A DNA stretch of 18,468 nt. Source: an uncultured Lachnospiraceae bacterium. GTDB lineage: Bacteria > Bacillota > Clostridia > Lachnospirales > Lachnospiraceae. The notes beneath the pieces were generated by a model that made no database searches, was not told the origin of the DNA, and worked only from the letters and a program-made list of their open reading frames with translations. The position numbers and the translations under genes are program-made. Position 1 is the stretch's first letter. The number at the start of each line of letters is the position of its first letter. Shown here piece after piece: positions 4,745-11,534 of the stretch. The stretch lies in the NCBI GenBank assembly GCA_947174985.1, contig CAMWLB010000021.1:1-18468 (forward strand), read 5' to 3'.

Positions 4745-5499
4745 ATCAAAAAGGTGGCGTCGGAAAGACGACGGTAACGATTAACTTAGGCATTGGGCTA
4801 GCAAGGGCAGGAAAAAGAGTGCTGCTTATAGATTTTGACCCACAGGGGAGCCTGACGGATTGTCTGGGCTTTCCGGAGCCGGACACAATGGAAGTTACTA
4901 TAGCGCAGATACTGTTGAACCGGATAAATGATGTGGAAATGGATAAGGAGTATGGCATTTTGAAGCATCCGGAGGGTGTGGACGTGCTGCCGGCAAACAT
5001 CGAACTTTCGGGTTTGGAGGTTTCGCTAGTTAATGTAATGTGCCGTGAACTCGTCCTTAAGGGATATCTGGAGCAGGTAAAAGCAGATTATGATTATATT
5101 ATAATTGACTGTATGCCGTCATTGGGATTATTGACCGTAAATGTGCTTGCGGCGGCTGACAGTGTAATGATACCTATTAAAGCAGAGAAACCTTCTATAC
5201 GGGGCTTACAGCAGCTTCTACGCACTATTGGAAAGGTGCGTAAAAGCATGAATCCTGATTTAGGGATAGAGGGCATAGTGCCTAACATGGTGAGCAGGAC
5301 AAATTATGCAAGGGATGTTGTTGTACGGCTTACAGAAGCTTATGGCGGTCCTTTAAAGATATTTGAAAGTATACCGCAGTCGGTGCGCATGGCGGAAACG
5401 GCTGCAGCGGGCAAAAGCATATTTTTGCATGAGGCAAAAGGAAGACCGGCGCAGGTATATGAAATCCTGATTGGGGAGGTGCTGGCTGATGAAGGGTAA
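4720..5499 (+). CDS. parA: ParA/Soj-family partition ATPase
   Basis: The protein has 259 residues. The deviant Walker A motif KGGVGKTT (11-18) carries the signature first lysine of ParA ATPases, followed by LLIDFDPQG (Walker A', about 36-44) and YIIIDCMPSLG (Walker B region). The C-terminal helix region (SVRMAETAAAGKSIF) is typical of plasmid and chromosomal ParA. It binds DNA non-specifically when ATP-bound and moves ParB-parS complexes. Start at 4720 follows TGGAGGT. It overlaps both neighbours and lies directly before parB, so it forms a partition operon. Its presence suggests the element can exist, at least briefly, as a low-copy circular form. Confidence 0.93.
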   Translation: MGKIIACVNQKGGVGKTTVTINLGIGLARAGKRVLLIDFDPQGSLTDCLGFPEPDTMEVTIAQILLNRINDVEMDKEYGILKHPEGVDVLPANIELSGLEVSLVNVMCRELVLKGYLEQVKADYDYIIIDCMPSLGLLTVNVLAAADSVMIPIKAEKPSIRGLQQLLRTIGKVRKSMNPDLGIEGIVPNMVSRTNYARDVVVRLTEAYGGPLKIFESIPQSVRMAETAAAGKSIFLHEAKGRPAQVYEILIGEVLADEG

Positions 5500-6397
5500 C
5501 ATTGCGGAAAAAATCAAGATGACTTCCCTTGATGACCTATTGGGGGTGACATCTGCAGTCAGCAGTACGGCGCCCATCAGCAGCGCGAGTGAAAATAAAG
5601 TAGTCAGTCTGCCTTTGGAATTATTGCATGAATTTGACGGTCATCCGTTCCGTGTGCTGGAAGATGAAAAGATGGCAGAAACCGTAGACAGCATACGGGA
5701 GCATGGTATTTTAATGCCGGGGATTGCAAGACCGGACGGCGCAGGCGGCTATGAAATTATTGCAGGGCATCGCAGGCACCATGCTGCGAGGCTTGCCGGG
5801 CTTACGGAGATGCCGGTTATCGTAAAAGATTTGTCTGACGAGGAAGCCACGGTTATCATGGTGGATTCTAACATCCAGCGTGAGGACCTTCTGCCCTCCG
5901 AGCGGGCAAAAGCTTACCGGATGAAATATGACGCATTAAAGCAAATGGGTGCAGGTACCGGCGCCCGCAATGATGAAATTCTGGCGAAGCAATCCGGAGA
6001 GAGCAGAAATACAATACAGCGATACATACGCCTTACCTATCTGACGCCGGAGCTGCTGCAGATGGTAGATGCCGGCAGGCTGCCAAAGAACACCGCTTCG
6101 GAATTGTCGTATTTAAAAACAAAGGAGCAGGAGCAGCTTTTTGCGGTTATGGAAGCCTTAAGCTGCATCCCGTCCGGGGAACAGGCGCAGCGGCTTAAGG
6201 AATACAGCAAAAATAAGACGTTATCGCCGGAGGTTATGCAGCTTTTGTTAGAACGTAAGGCAAATGAAGCGAAAGTATCCCTGAAGGAAAAGGATATCCG
6301 GAAGTATTTCCCGGAAAGCTACACAGGGGAGCAGATTGAGAAAATTATATACAAGCTGTTGCAAGAATGGCAGGAAAAGGAAGGGAATACATTGTAA
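5489..6397 (+). CDS. parB: ParB/Spo0J-family partition protein
   Basis: The protein has 302 residues from the ATG at 5489, supported by GGGGAGGTG (5473-5481), overlapping parA by 11 nt. The N-terminal ParB domain shows the CTP-binding motifs: a PFRVL...SIREHGILMPGIARP segment, GHRRHHAA (93-100; GxRRxxAA form) and NIQREDL (128-134). A helix-turn-helix follows around 160-182 (ILAKQSGESRNTIQRYIR), then a dimerisation tail. It should load at a parS-like site; the 20-bp palindrome 14 bp after its stop codon is a candidate. The role is partition of the element, and ParB proteins may also repress their own operon. Confidence 0.92.
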   Translation: MKGNIAEKIKMTSLDDLLGVTSAVSSTAPISSASENKVVSLPLELLHEFDGHPFRVLEDEKMAETVDSIREHGILMPGIARPDGAGGYEIIAGHRRHHAARLAGLTEMPVIVKDLSDEEATVIMVDSNIQREDLLPSERAKAYRMKYDALKQMGAGTGARNDEILAKQSGESRNTIQRYIRLTYLTPELLQMVDAGRLPKNTASELSYLKTKEQEQLFAVMEALSCIPSGEQAQRLKEYSKNKTLSPEVMQLLLERKANEAKVSLKEKDIRKYFPESYTGEQIEKIIYKLLQEWQEKEGNTL

Positions 6398-6410
6398 AAA
6401 CAGTATTTAT

Positions 6411-6430
6411 TTTGCGGGACGTCCCGCAAA
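6411..6430. promoter_or_regulatory. Perfect 20-bp palindrome after parB, candidate parS or operator
   Basis: TTTGCGGGACGTCCCGCAAA reads the same on both strands. It has the layout of a parS site (palindrome with a central ACGT, next to parAB) but not the canonical TGTTTCACGTGAAACA sequence. As RNA it would also fold into a tight hairpin without a T-run, so an operator for the recombinase genes is another reading. Confidence 0.5.
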
Positions 6431-6443
6431 GAAGGGTGGTTTT

Positions 6444-6614
6444 ATGTGCCAGAGCATATTCAGGAACGAAGAAGAAACCAAGCGCAGGGAAGCTTTTACA
6501 CGGCTTTTTGTTAGTCTTGCAGAAAGAGAACTGCAGCCTGCAGGCATGAAGAAAGAGGAGGCGTGGCCGGCAGGAGCTGCAGTGCGGCGGGAGGATAAGG
6601 TTGCGGCGTCATAA
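6444..6614 (+). CDS. Small protein coupled to the recombinase
   Basis: The protein has 56 residues from the ATG at 6444, after GAAGGGTGG. A longer frame back to 6336 runs through parB and is not credible. It is charged and helical (RNEEETKRREAFTRLFVSLAERELQ) with a loose, alanine-rich tail. Its last 14 nt overlap the start of the recombinase gene, whose ribosome site GGGAGG lies inside it, so the two are translated together. No domain is recognised. Small basic or helical proteins beside serine recombinases can be directionality factors that switch the enzyme to excision; that is a guess from position and size. Confidence 0.6.
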   Translation: MCQSIFRNEEETKRREAFTRLFVSLAERELQPAGMKKEEAWPAGAAVRREDKVAAS

Positions 6615-8181
6615 TGGAGAAGTCCTGGCAGCCGTATACTGCAGGCTGTCACAGGAGGACAGGAACAAGGAGCATGAAATCGATGAGAGCCGGAGCATAC
6701 AGAATCAAAAAAGTATGCTGGTATCTTATGCAGAATCAAACAACTGGAAAATATACAAGGTGTATACGGATGATGATTACACCGGCGCAGACCGTTCCCG
6801 TCCTGCTTTTAATGAACTTTTGCGGGATGCAGAGGCGGGAAAGTTTGACATTGTGCTCTGCAAATCGCAGTCCCGATTTACCAGAGAACTGGAACTGGTG
6901 GAAAAATACCTACACGAACTGTTTCCAGCGTGGGGTATCCGCTTCATCGGATTGGTGGACAATGCGGATACGGAAAATAAGGGTAACAAAAAGGCAAGGC
7001 AGATTAACGGTCTTGTCAATGAGTGGTATCTGGAGGATTTATCCGAGAATATCAAGGAGGTTTTGACAGACCGGCGTAAAAAAGGGTATCATATAGGCGC
7101 CTTTGCTGCTTATGGCTACAGAAAAGACCCTGAGCATAAAGGGCATCTGCTTCCTGATGAGGAGGCAGCGGAGGTGGTACGCCGCATCTTTTCGCTGTAT
7201 GCTTCCGGAATGGGAAAAACCGGCATAGCAAGGCTGTTAAACGCAGAAGGTATACCTAATCCGACCGCTTATAAAATTGAAAAGGGGATACGGCAGCAGC
7301 TACCGGAAGGGCAGCGGGGAAAATTGTGGCAGTACTATGTTATTAGTGATATATTAAAAAATGAGGTATACATTGGCAACATGGTACAGGGCAGATATGG
7401 TAGTATATCCTACAAAACCCACCAAAACAAGCCGCGCCCGAAGGAGGAGTGGATTCGGGTGGAGCATACCCACGCGCCCATCATCGAGCGGGAACTGTGG
7501 GAGCAGGTGCAGGATATGCTGCAGGAGCGTACAAAGGCAGGCTGGAATGGGCAGGCTGGCATATTCGCAAGGAAGATAAAATGCATGTACTGTGGGTATT
7601 CAATGGTTTCCTGTAAAACAAATGGACGGCGGTACTTTAAATGCAGCAGCCGCCATGTCTGCAAGGATTATTGTAAGGGCGGCTTTATCGGTCAGGAGGA
7701 GCTGGAGGCGACAGTGCTTGAAGAGCTACACAGGCTGATGCAGCAGTATCTTGATGTGGATGCTGCAGAACAGCTTCTTATGGTGCGCAATGAAAGGCAA
7801 AAGAAAAACGGAGAACTGAAGAAATCGCTACAGGCAATGGGGAGCAGGGCAGCAGACGCTGATAAGGCGCTTAAAACGCTTTATCAGGACAGGGTACAGG
7901 GAATTATTACCCCTGAGGAGTTTAAAAGGCTTTCTGAGGGCTTTCAGGCGGATTTCAGGCGGTATGAAAGGCACATGGAGGAGTTGCAGCAGGAAATAAA
8001 GAAATTAGAGCTTCAGGGGACGGAAGAACGTACCAAAAGGGATATCATAAAGCAGTTTTCGGAAATAACGGAGCTGAACTATGAGATTGTAAATACGCTG
8101 ATAGATTACATAGAGGCAGGGAAGCGGGACGGGCATTACCGCAATGGTAAAGTTCCGGTTGTGATACATTGGCGCTTTTAA
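6601..8181 (+). CDS. Large serine recombinase (site-specific integrase/excisionase of the element)
   Basis: The protein has 526 residues, starting at TTG 6601 under GGGAGGAT. The N-terminal resolvase domain (about 9-150) has the catalytic serine in YCRLS (Ser17) and the SRFTRE arginines (92, 95). The recombinase domain follows (about 165-290, with the GYRKDPEHKGHLLPDEEAA and LNAEGIPNPTA segments). A zinc ribbon comes next (CMYC at 328-331, then C348, C354, C358). A coiled coil (about 390-480) lies before a C-terminal IDYIE segment. This is the TndX/TnpX/SpoIVCA type that joins att sites through a 2-bp crossover. It ends about 20-40 bp from the cotJC junction, the normal place for an integrase. 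It is probably cotranscribed with parAB and convergent to cotJ. Confidence 0.93.
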   Translation: MRRHNGEVLAAVYCRLSQEDRNKEHEIDESRSIQNQKSMLVSYAESNNWKIYKVYTDDDYTGADRSRPAFNELLRDAEAGKFDIVLCKSQSRFTRELELVEKYLHELFPAWGIRFIGLVDNADTENKGNKKARQINGLVNEWYLEDLSENIKEVLTDRRKKGYHIGAFAAYGYRKDPEHKGHLLPDEEAAEVVRRIFSLYASGMGKTGIARLLNAEGIPNPTAYKIEKGIRQQLPEGQRGKLWQYYVISDILKNEVYIGNMVQGRYGSISYKTHQNKPRPKEEWIRVEHTHAPIIERELWEQVQDMLQERTKAGWNGQAGIFARKIKCMYCGYSMVSCKTNGRRYFKCSSRHVCKDYCKGGFIGQEELEATVLEELHRLMQQYLDVDAAEQLLMVRNERQKKNGELKKSLQAMGSRAADADKALKTLYQDRVQGIITPEEFKRLSEGFQADFRRYERHMEELQQEIKKLELQGTEERTKRDIIKQFSEITELNYEIVNTLIDYIEAGKRDGHYRNGKVPVVIHWRF

Positions 8182-8202
8182 ATAAGTAGAAACTGTTTGT
8201 GT

Positions 8203-8625
8203 TTATAAAGGTGTACCATCCGCAGCCATATCCTCAAAAAGGTCGGTGATAACGTCGCCCTTGCTCTGGAACTCGCAGGCATTAAAAGGCACGCCGCCTG
8301 CCGCCTGTGGCCAAATGCCGATGGTGTGGTCCGTATAGTAGGGAGCAAAGCCGCTTTTTTCAATTTCTTCCATGGAAAGATTGCGGGTAAGCTGGTGTAC
8401 GATAGCTGCCACCATTTCCAAATGTGCCAGTTCCTCTGTGCCGATATCTGTCAGCAGTCCGGAGACTTCCCTGTAAGGCGTAGCGTAGCGCTGTGAAAGA
8501 TAGCGCATACTTGCGCCCATTTCGCCGTCCGGTCCGCCGTACTGGGACATAATGACCTGTGCCAGTTTAGCGTTGGGCTCCTTGATGTTTACAGGGAATT
8601 GTAGTCTTTTTTCATAACTCCACAT
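8203..8625 (-). CDS. cotJC: CotJC spore-coat protein, N-terminal part (gene split by the element)
   Basis: The frame gives 140 residues, against about 190 for CotJC of Bacillus and clostridia. It starts MWSYEKRLQFPV, as family members do, and keeps the first metal-binding half of this Mn-catalase relative (GGPDGEMGASMRYLSQRY; TDIGTEELAHLEM with E and H ligands). It reaches KGDVITDLFEDMAA and then ends in a foreign DGTPL. Family members continue with EEKARxTYxxI and a C-terminal REIVHxxRF-like helix that supply the remaining Glu and His ligands, all absent here. The start overlaps the cotJB stop by 1 nt. As it stands the protein should lack a complete dinuclear site; excision of the element would restore it if the rest lies on the far side. 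Confidence 0.85.
   Translation of the reverse strand: MWSYEKRLQFPVNIKEPNAKLAQVIMSQYGGPDGEMGASMRYLSQRYATPYREVSGLLTDIGTEELAHLEMVAAIVHQLTRNLSMEEIEKSGFAPYYTDHTIGIWPQAAGGVPFNACEFQSKGDVITDLFEDMAADGTPL
8206..8225. other. Probable attachment junction between element and cotJC
   Basis: Read on the minus strand, CotJC homology continues to GAG GAT ATG GCT GCG GA and then stops, giving GTACACC and a stop codon 17-20 nt later. On the other side the recombinase gene ends at 8181. The crossover should lie in about 8206-8225. Its exact bases cannot be fixed without the other end of the element. Confidence 0.6.
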
Positions 8626-8906
8626 TATTTACATCCTCCTTCCCCGAAGCTGCTTTCCCAAGGCATAGGGGAAAGTACCCAGTTCCAATCTTTGGTGTCG
8701 GTGGACATGTCGGCGGTTAGTGGAAAGTAGCGCGCCGAAAAATCCCTTGCCATCTGATTTTTGATGCGGGCATAATGGTTAAAGTACTCCATAGCCTGCC
8801 TGTCGTGTGGATGTGTATCCAGATATTCGTTTAATTCTACAAGGGTGAAGTCGATGATGCTGATGTCTTTCAGCATACGGCTCTGTTCTGATGAAAAATT
8901 GTTCAT
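8625..8906 (-). CDS. cotJB: Spore coat protein CotJB
   Basis: The protein has 93 residues and is full length for CotJB. It is helical with the family's typical segments (LKDISIIDFTLVELNEYLDTHPHDRQA, EYFNHYARIKNQM) and a C-terminal tryptophan-containing tail (KDWNWVLSPMPWE). It is made in the mother cell and incorporated into the inner coat with CotJC. Its start overlaps the cotJA stop (ATGA) and its stop overlaps the cotJC start, so all three are translated as one operon. Confidence 0.93.
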   Translation of the reverse strand: MNNFSSEQSRMLKDISIIDFTLVELNEYLDTHPHDRQAMEYFNHYARIKNQMARDFSARYFPLTADMSTDTKDWNWVLSPMPWESSFGEGGCK

Positions 8907-9073
8907 GATATCACCCTCCTCCCCGTAAAGGGTTTATCCAGTTCAGGGAATATGGTTCCGATTTCGAAGGCTTCTTCCAGATTTTCATAAATCTGGGAGA
9001 GATGCTGCCACGGAACGTATGCCATTGCGATCGGATAATGTTCAAAACGCTCGTCAAAATTGTAATCCTGCAT
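8903..9073 (-). CDS. cotJA: Spore coat-associated protein CotJA
   Basis: The protein has 56 residues from the ATG at 9073, which has AAAGG 8 nt upstream; an ATG at 9088 would add five residues but has no ribosome site. The YVPWQ motif and the GTIFPELDKPF ending are the hallmarks of CotJA. It is the first gene of the cotJ operon and is needed with CotJC for assembly in the coat. A sigma-E-like promoter lies about 40-65 nt upstream, consistent with mother-cell expression. Confidence 0.88.
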   Translation of the reverse strand: MQDYNFDERFEHYPIAMAYVPWQHLSQIYENLEEAFEIGTIFPELDKPFTGRRVIS

Positions 9074-9111
9074 GATAAAACCTTTCATAATTCTGGTTTT
9101 CTTTTTATAGT

Positions 9112-9140
9112 ATTATATGATTGGGGAAAAAGTGCGTGAC
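9112..9140 (-). promoter_or_regulatory. Sigma-E-like promoter of the cotJ operon
   Basis: On the minus strand, -10 CATATAAT (9112-9119) lies 14 nt downstream of GTCACGC (9134-9140). The -10 and spacing fit the sporulation sigma factor E consensus; the -35 is a partial match. No good sigma-A -35 is present at the right distance. Confidence 0.55.
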
Positions 9141-9176
9141 TAAAAAAGAAGCATGCAATTTCCATCATCAATCAAG

Positions 9177-9205
9177 TTGACAAGCCGTGACCGTCGGCAT
9201 ATAAT
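9177..9205 (+). promoter_or_regulatory. Consensus sigma-A promoter of feoAB
   Basis: TTGACA (9177-9182), 17-nt spacer, TATAAT (9200-9205): a perfect consensus. I see no clear Fur or DtxR box around it, although iron control would be expected. Confidence 0.85.
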
Positions 9206-9251
9206 TTTTAAGACAGGCAAAAGAGAGAAAGACGGAAGCGGTGAAATAAAT

Positions 9252-9479
9252 ATGACACTGTATGAAGCACAAAAGAATCAGGAATACACGATAGCAGGAC
9301 TGTTTGTAGAGGAAGTCGTAACGAGGCGCCTGCAGGCGCTGGGGTTAAACGACGGCACAAAGGTACGGGTTTTAAACAAGAAGAAAAGGGGCGCGCTGAT
9401 TATACAGGTCAGGGGAACCAGGCTGGCGCTTGGGAAGCATCTCTCCTCCAACATCGAGATTCGAAAGGAGCAGGGATGA
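9252..9479 (+). CDS. feoA: Ferrous iron transport protein A
   Basis: The protein has 75 residues, the normal length, starting at the ATG at 9252 (the open frame extends upstream but through the promoter). It has an SH3-like fold pattern: the GLFVEEVVTRRLQALGLNDGTKVRVLNKKKRGALIIQVRGTRLALGK form found in FeoA, ending in an EIRKEQG strand. FeoA is a small cytosolic partner of FeoB. Its stop overlaps the feoB start (ATGA), so translation is coupled. Confidence 0.92.
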   Translation: MTLYEAQKNQEYTIAGLFVEEVVTRRLQALGLNDGTKVRVLNKKKRGALIIQVRGTRLALGKHLSSNIEIRKEQG

Positions 9480-11482
9480 ACGATAAGAAAAAAATCCGTG
9501 TTGCCTGTGTGGGCAATCCAAACTGCGGCAAGACAACACTTTTTAATGCATTAACCGGTTCAAGGCTGAAGGTTGCAAACTGGCCCGGTGTTACGGTGGA
9601 AAAAATAGAGGGACAGACCAGTTATGAGGGATATGAAATTGCCCTTTTAGACACACCTGGCATCTATTCCCTGACCTGTTATACGATAGAGGAAAAGGTG
9701 ACGAGGCAGTGCGTCATGGACGACGATATCGATGTTATCATCAATATTGTGGATGCCTCGTCGTTGGAGCGGAATCTCTACCTGACGCTGCAGCTTTTAG
9801 AGCTTGGCAAGCCGGTGGTGCTGGCGTTAAATATGATGGATATCGTAAAGGAACGGGGCATGGAAATCGATTTGCACCGCCTGCCGGAAATGCTGGGCGA
9901 CATTCCGGTCGTGCCGGTATCGGCGGCAAAGCGGACGGGGCTTGACATTCTGCTTCATGCCGTACTGCACCATTATGAGGAGGAAAAAGGAGCCGAATAT
10001 ACCTTACAGTATCCGGAAGAGATAGAAAATAAGATTGCAAAGCTGGAGGTTATGATGCAGGCGCATTATCCGACACATTCCTCCGTACGCTGGCATGCCA
10101 TCAAGCTTTTGGAGGATGATGAGGAAGTAAAAAGCGAGCATCCGATTCAGGTTGGCAATATCGTGGACAAAAGCTATGAAAAGGAAATTATAAGCTGCAA
10201 ATATGCTTATATAGAATCCGTGGTAAAGGAGGTTCTGTTCCATAAAAGCAGGAAAGCCGCCACGACGGATAAGGTGGACAGGCTGCTTACCCACGAATGG
10301 CTGGGGCTTCCCATATTTTTATGTATCATGGGGCTGGTGTTTTTCCTGACCTTTACCATAGGTGATGCGCTGAAGGGCGTTTTTGAGATGGCGCTGGAGC
10401 TGTTTTCGGAAAAAGCCGGAGCGTTTCTTCTGCGTATCGGCACGTCGGACTGGCTGATATCCTTGATTGTGGACGGTATTATAACAGGGGTGGGTGGTAT
10501 CCTCACCTTTTTACCCAATATTTGTATTTTGTTTTTTGCGCTTGCCATTTTGGAGGACAGCGGCTATATGTCCCGTGTGGCATATGTGATGGATTCCATT
10601 ATGGGGCGCGTTGGTCTGTCCGGCAAGGCGTTTCTGCCCATGCTACTGGGTTTTGGCTGTACAGTGCCTGCCATTATGGCGACGAGGGCACTGGAAACGG
10701 AGCAGGATAGAAAAAAGACTATGATTATCACACCGTTTATGTCCTGCTCGGCGAGACTGCCGATTTATGTAATTTTTTCCGAGATGTTTTTCCCGGACTG
10801 TGCGGGACTGGTGGCATTTTCCTTTTACGTCATCGGCATGGCAGTGGCGATTATTACCGCGCTTGTGCTGAACCGCATACAAAAAGGGCACGAAAACAAT
10901 TCTCTTCTGATTGAGCTTCCGGAGTATAAGAGGCCAAATGGAAGAACGGTTGGTATCTATGTGTGGAACAAATTAAAGGATTATCTGACAAAAGCGGGAA
11001 CCACCATATTCCTTGCATCCATTGCAATCTGGTTTCTGTTAAACTTTGGCGTGACCGGTATGGTGGAAGATACGGCGGACAGCTTTGGCGCTGTGATAGG
11101 CAGACTGTTAGTGCCTGTGCTTGCACCGGCAGGGCTTGGCATGTGGCAGATAGCAGTTGCGCTTATTTCGGGCATTTCCGCTAAGGAAGTGGTTGTGAGC
11201 AGCTTTTCGGTTCTGTTTGGCGTCAGCAATACAAACTCAGCCGCAGGCATGGCAGCTATCGTGGCAAATGTGCAGGCGGTAAATCCGGCGTTCGGACCGC
11301 TGAACGCGTACTGCCTGATGCTGTTCTGTCTTCTTTATATTCCCTGCGTTGCGGCGGTAGCGACCATCAAAAAGGAGAGTGGTTCGTGGAAATTTACCGC
11401 AAGGCTGATGGCTTTTCAGGTTTTGACTGCGTGGCTTTTTGCGACGCTGGTATTCCAGATAGGAAGTCTGTTTATTTCGTAA
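9476..11482 (+). CDS. feoB: Ferrous iron transport protein B
   Basis: The protein has 668 residues, typical for Gram-positive FeoB. The N-terminal G domain has G1 GNPNCGKTT (13-21), the WPGVTVE switch, G3 DTPG (about 60), G4 NMMD (about 120) and G5 SAAK. A helical regulatory region (about 165-265) precedes the membrane part, with the two conserved Gate/nucleoside-recognition segments (GSGYMSRVAYVMD-like EDSGYMSRVAYVMD; LGFGCTVPAIMATR; MSCSARLPIYV) and about eight hydrophobic helices. It takes up Fe(II) at the cytoplasmic membrane. Fe(II) demand fits the hydrogenase downstream. Confidence 0.96.
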   Translation: MNDKKKIRVACVGNPNCGKTTLFNALTGSRLKVANWPGVTVEKIEGQTSYEGYEIALLDTPGIYSLTCYTIEEKVTRQCVMDDDIDVIINIVDASSLERNLYLTLQLLELGKPVVLALNMMDIVKERGMEIDLHRLPEMLGDIPVVPVSAAKRTGLDILLHAVLHHYEEEKGAEYTLQYPEEIENKIAKLEVMMQAHYPTHSSVRWHAIKLLEDDEEVKSEHPIQVGNIVDKSYEKEIISCKYAYIESVVKEVLFHKSRKAATTDKVDRLLTHEWLGLPIFLCIMGLVFFLTFTIGDALKGVFEMALELFSEKAGAFLLRIGTSDWLISLIVDGIITGVGGILTFLPNICILFFALAILEDSGYMSRVAYVMDSIMGRVGLSGKAFLPMLLGFGCTVPAIMATRALETEQDRKKTMIITPFMSCSARLPIYVIFSEMFFPDCAGLVAFSFYVIGMAVAIITALVLNRIQKGHENNSLLIELPEYKRPNGRTVGIYVWNKLKDYLTKAGTTIFLASIAIWFLLNFGVTGMVEDTADSFGAVIGRLLVPVLAPAGLGMWQIAVALISGISAKEVVVSSFSVLFGVSNTNSAAGMAAIVANVQAVNPAFGPLNAYCLMLFCLLYIPCVAAVATIKKESGSWKFTARLMAFQVLTAWLFATLVFQIGSLFIS

Positions 11483-11534
11483 GTGTTTATATGTATCCGT
11501 GACAGGAGCAGGCGATACAGGAAAGGTAGGATAT

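Larger units (their letters stand above)
1..8215 (+). mobile_element. Right-hand part of an integrated element inserted in cotJC
   Basis: Only one end of the element is visible. Its right limit is placed at about 8206-8222, where the CotJC reading frame loses homology and the serine recombinase gene ends (stop at 8181). The left limit, with the missing 3' part of cotJC, must lie before base 1. Contents are typical of an accessory element: a cI-like regulator with divergent promoters, type I toxin-antitoxin modules, small unknown proteins, ParA/ParB and a large serine recombinase beside the junction. Recombinase next to attachment site is the usual layout of serine-integrase elements. No capsid, terminase, relaxase or conjugation gene is seen in this part, so I cannot say whether it is a prophage, an ICE or a smaller element. 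Confidence 0.8.

Noticed and set aside
6411..6430. Palindrome as a rho-independent terminator after parB
   Set aside because: The stem is strong but no T-run follows in either direction, so a protein-binding site is more likely.
8203..8625. CotJC as a naturally short family member
   Set aside because: It stops mid-domain, loses metal ligands, and the break coincides with the recombinase end of a mobile element. Not fully excluded without the other junction.
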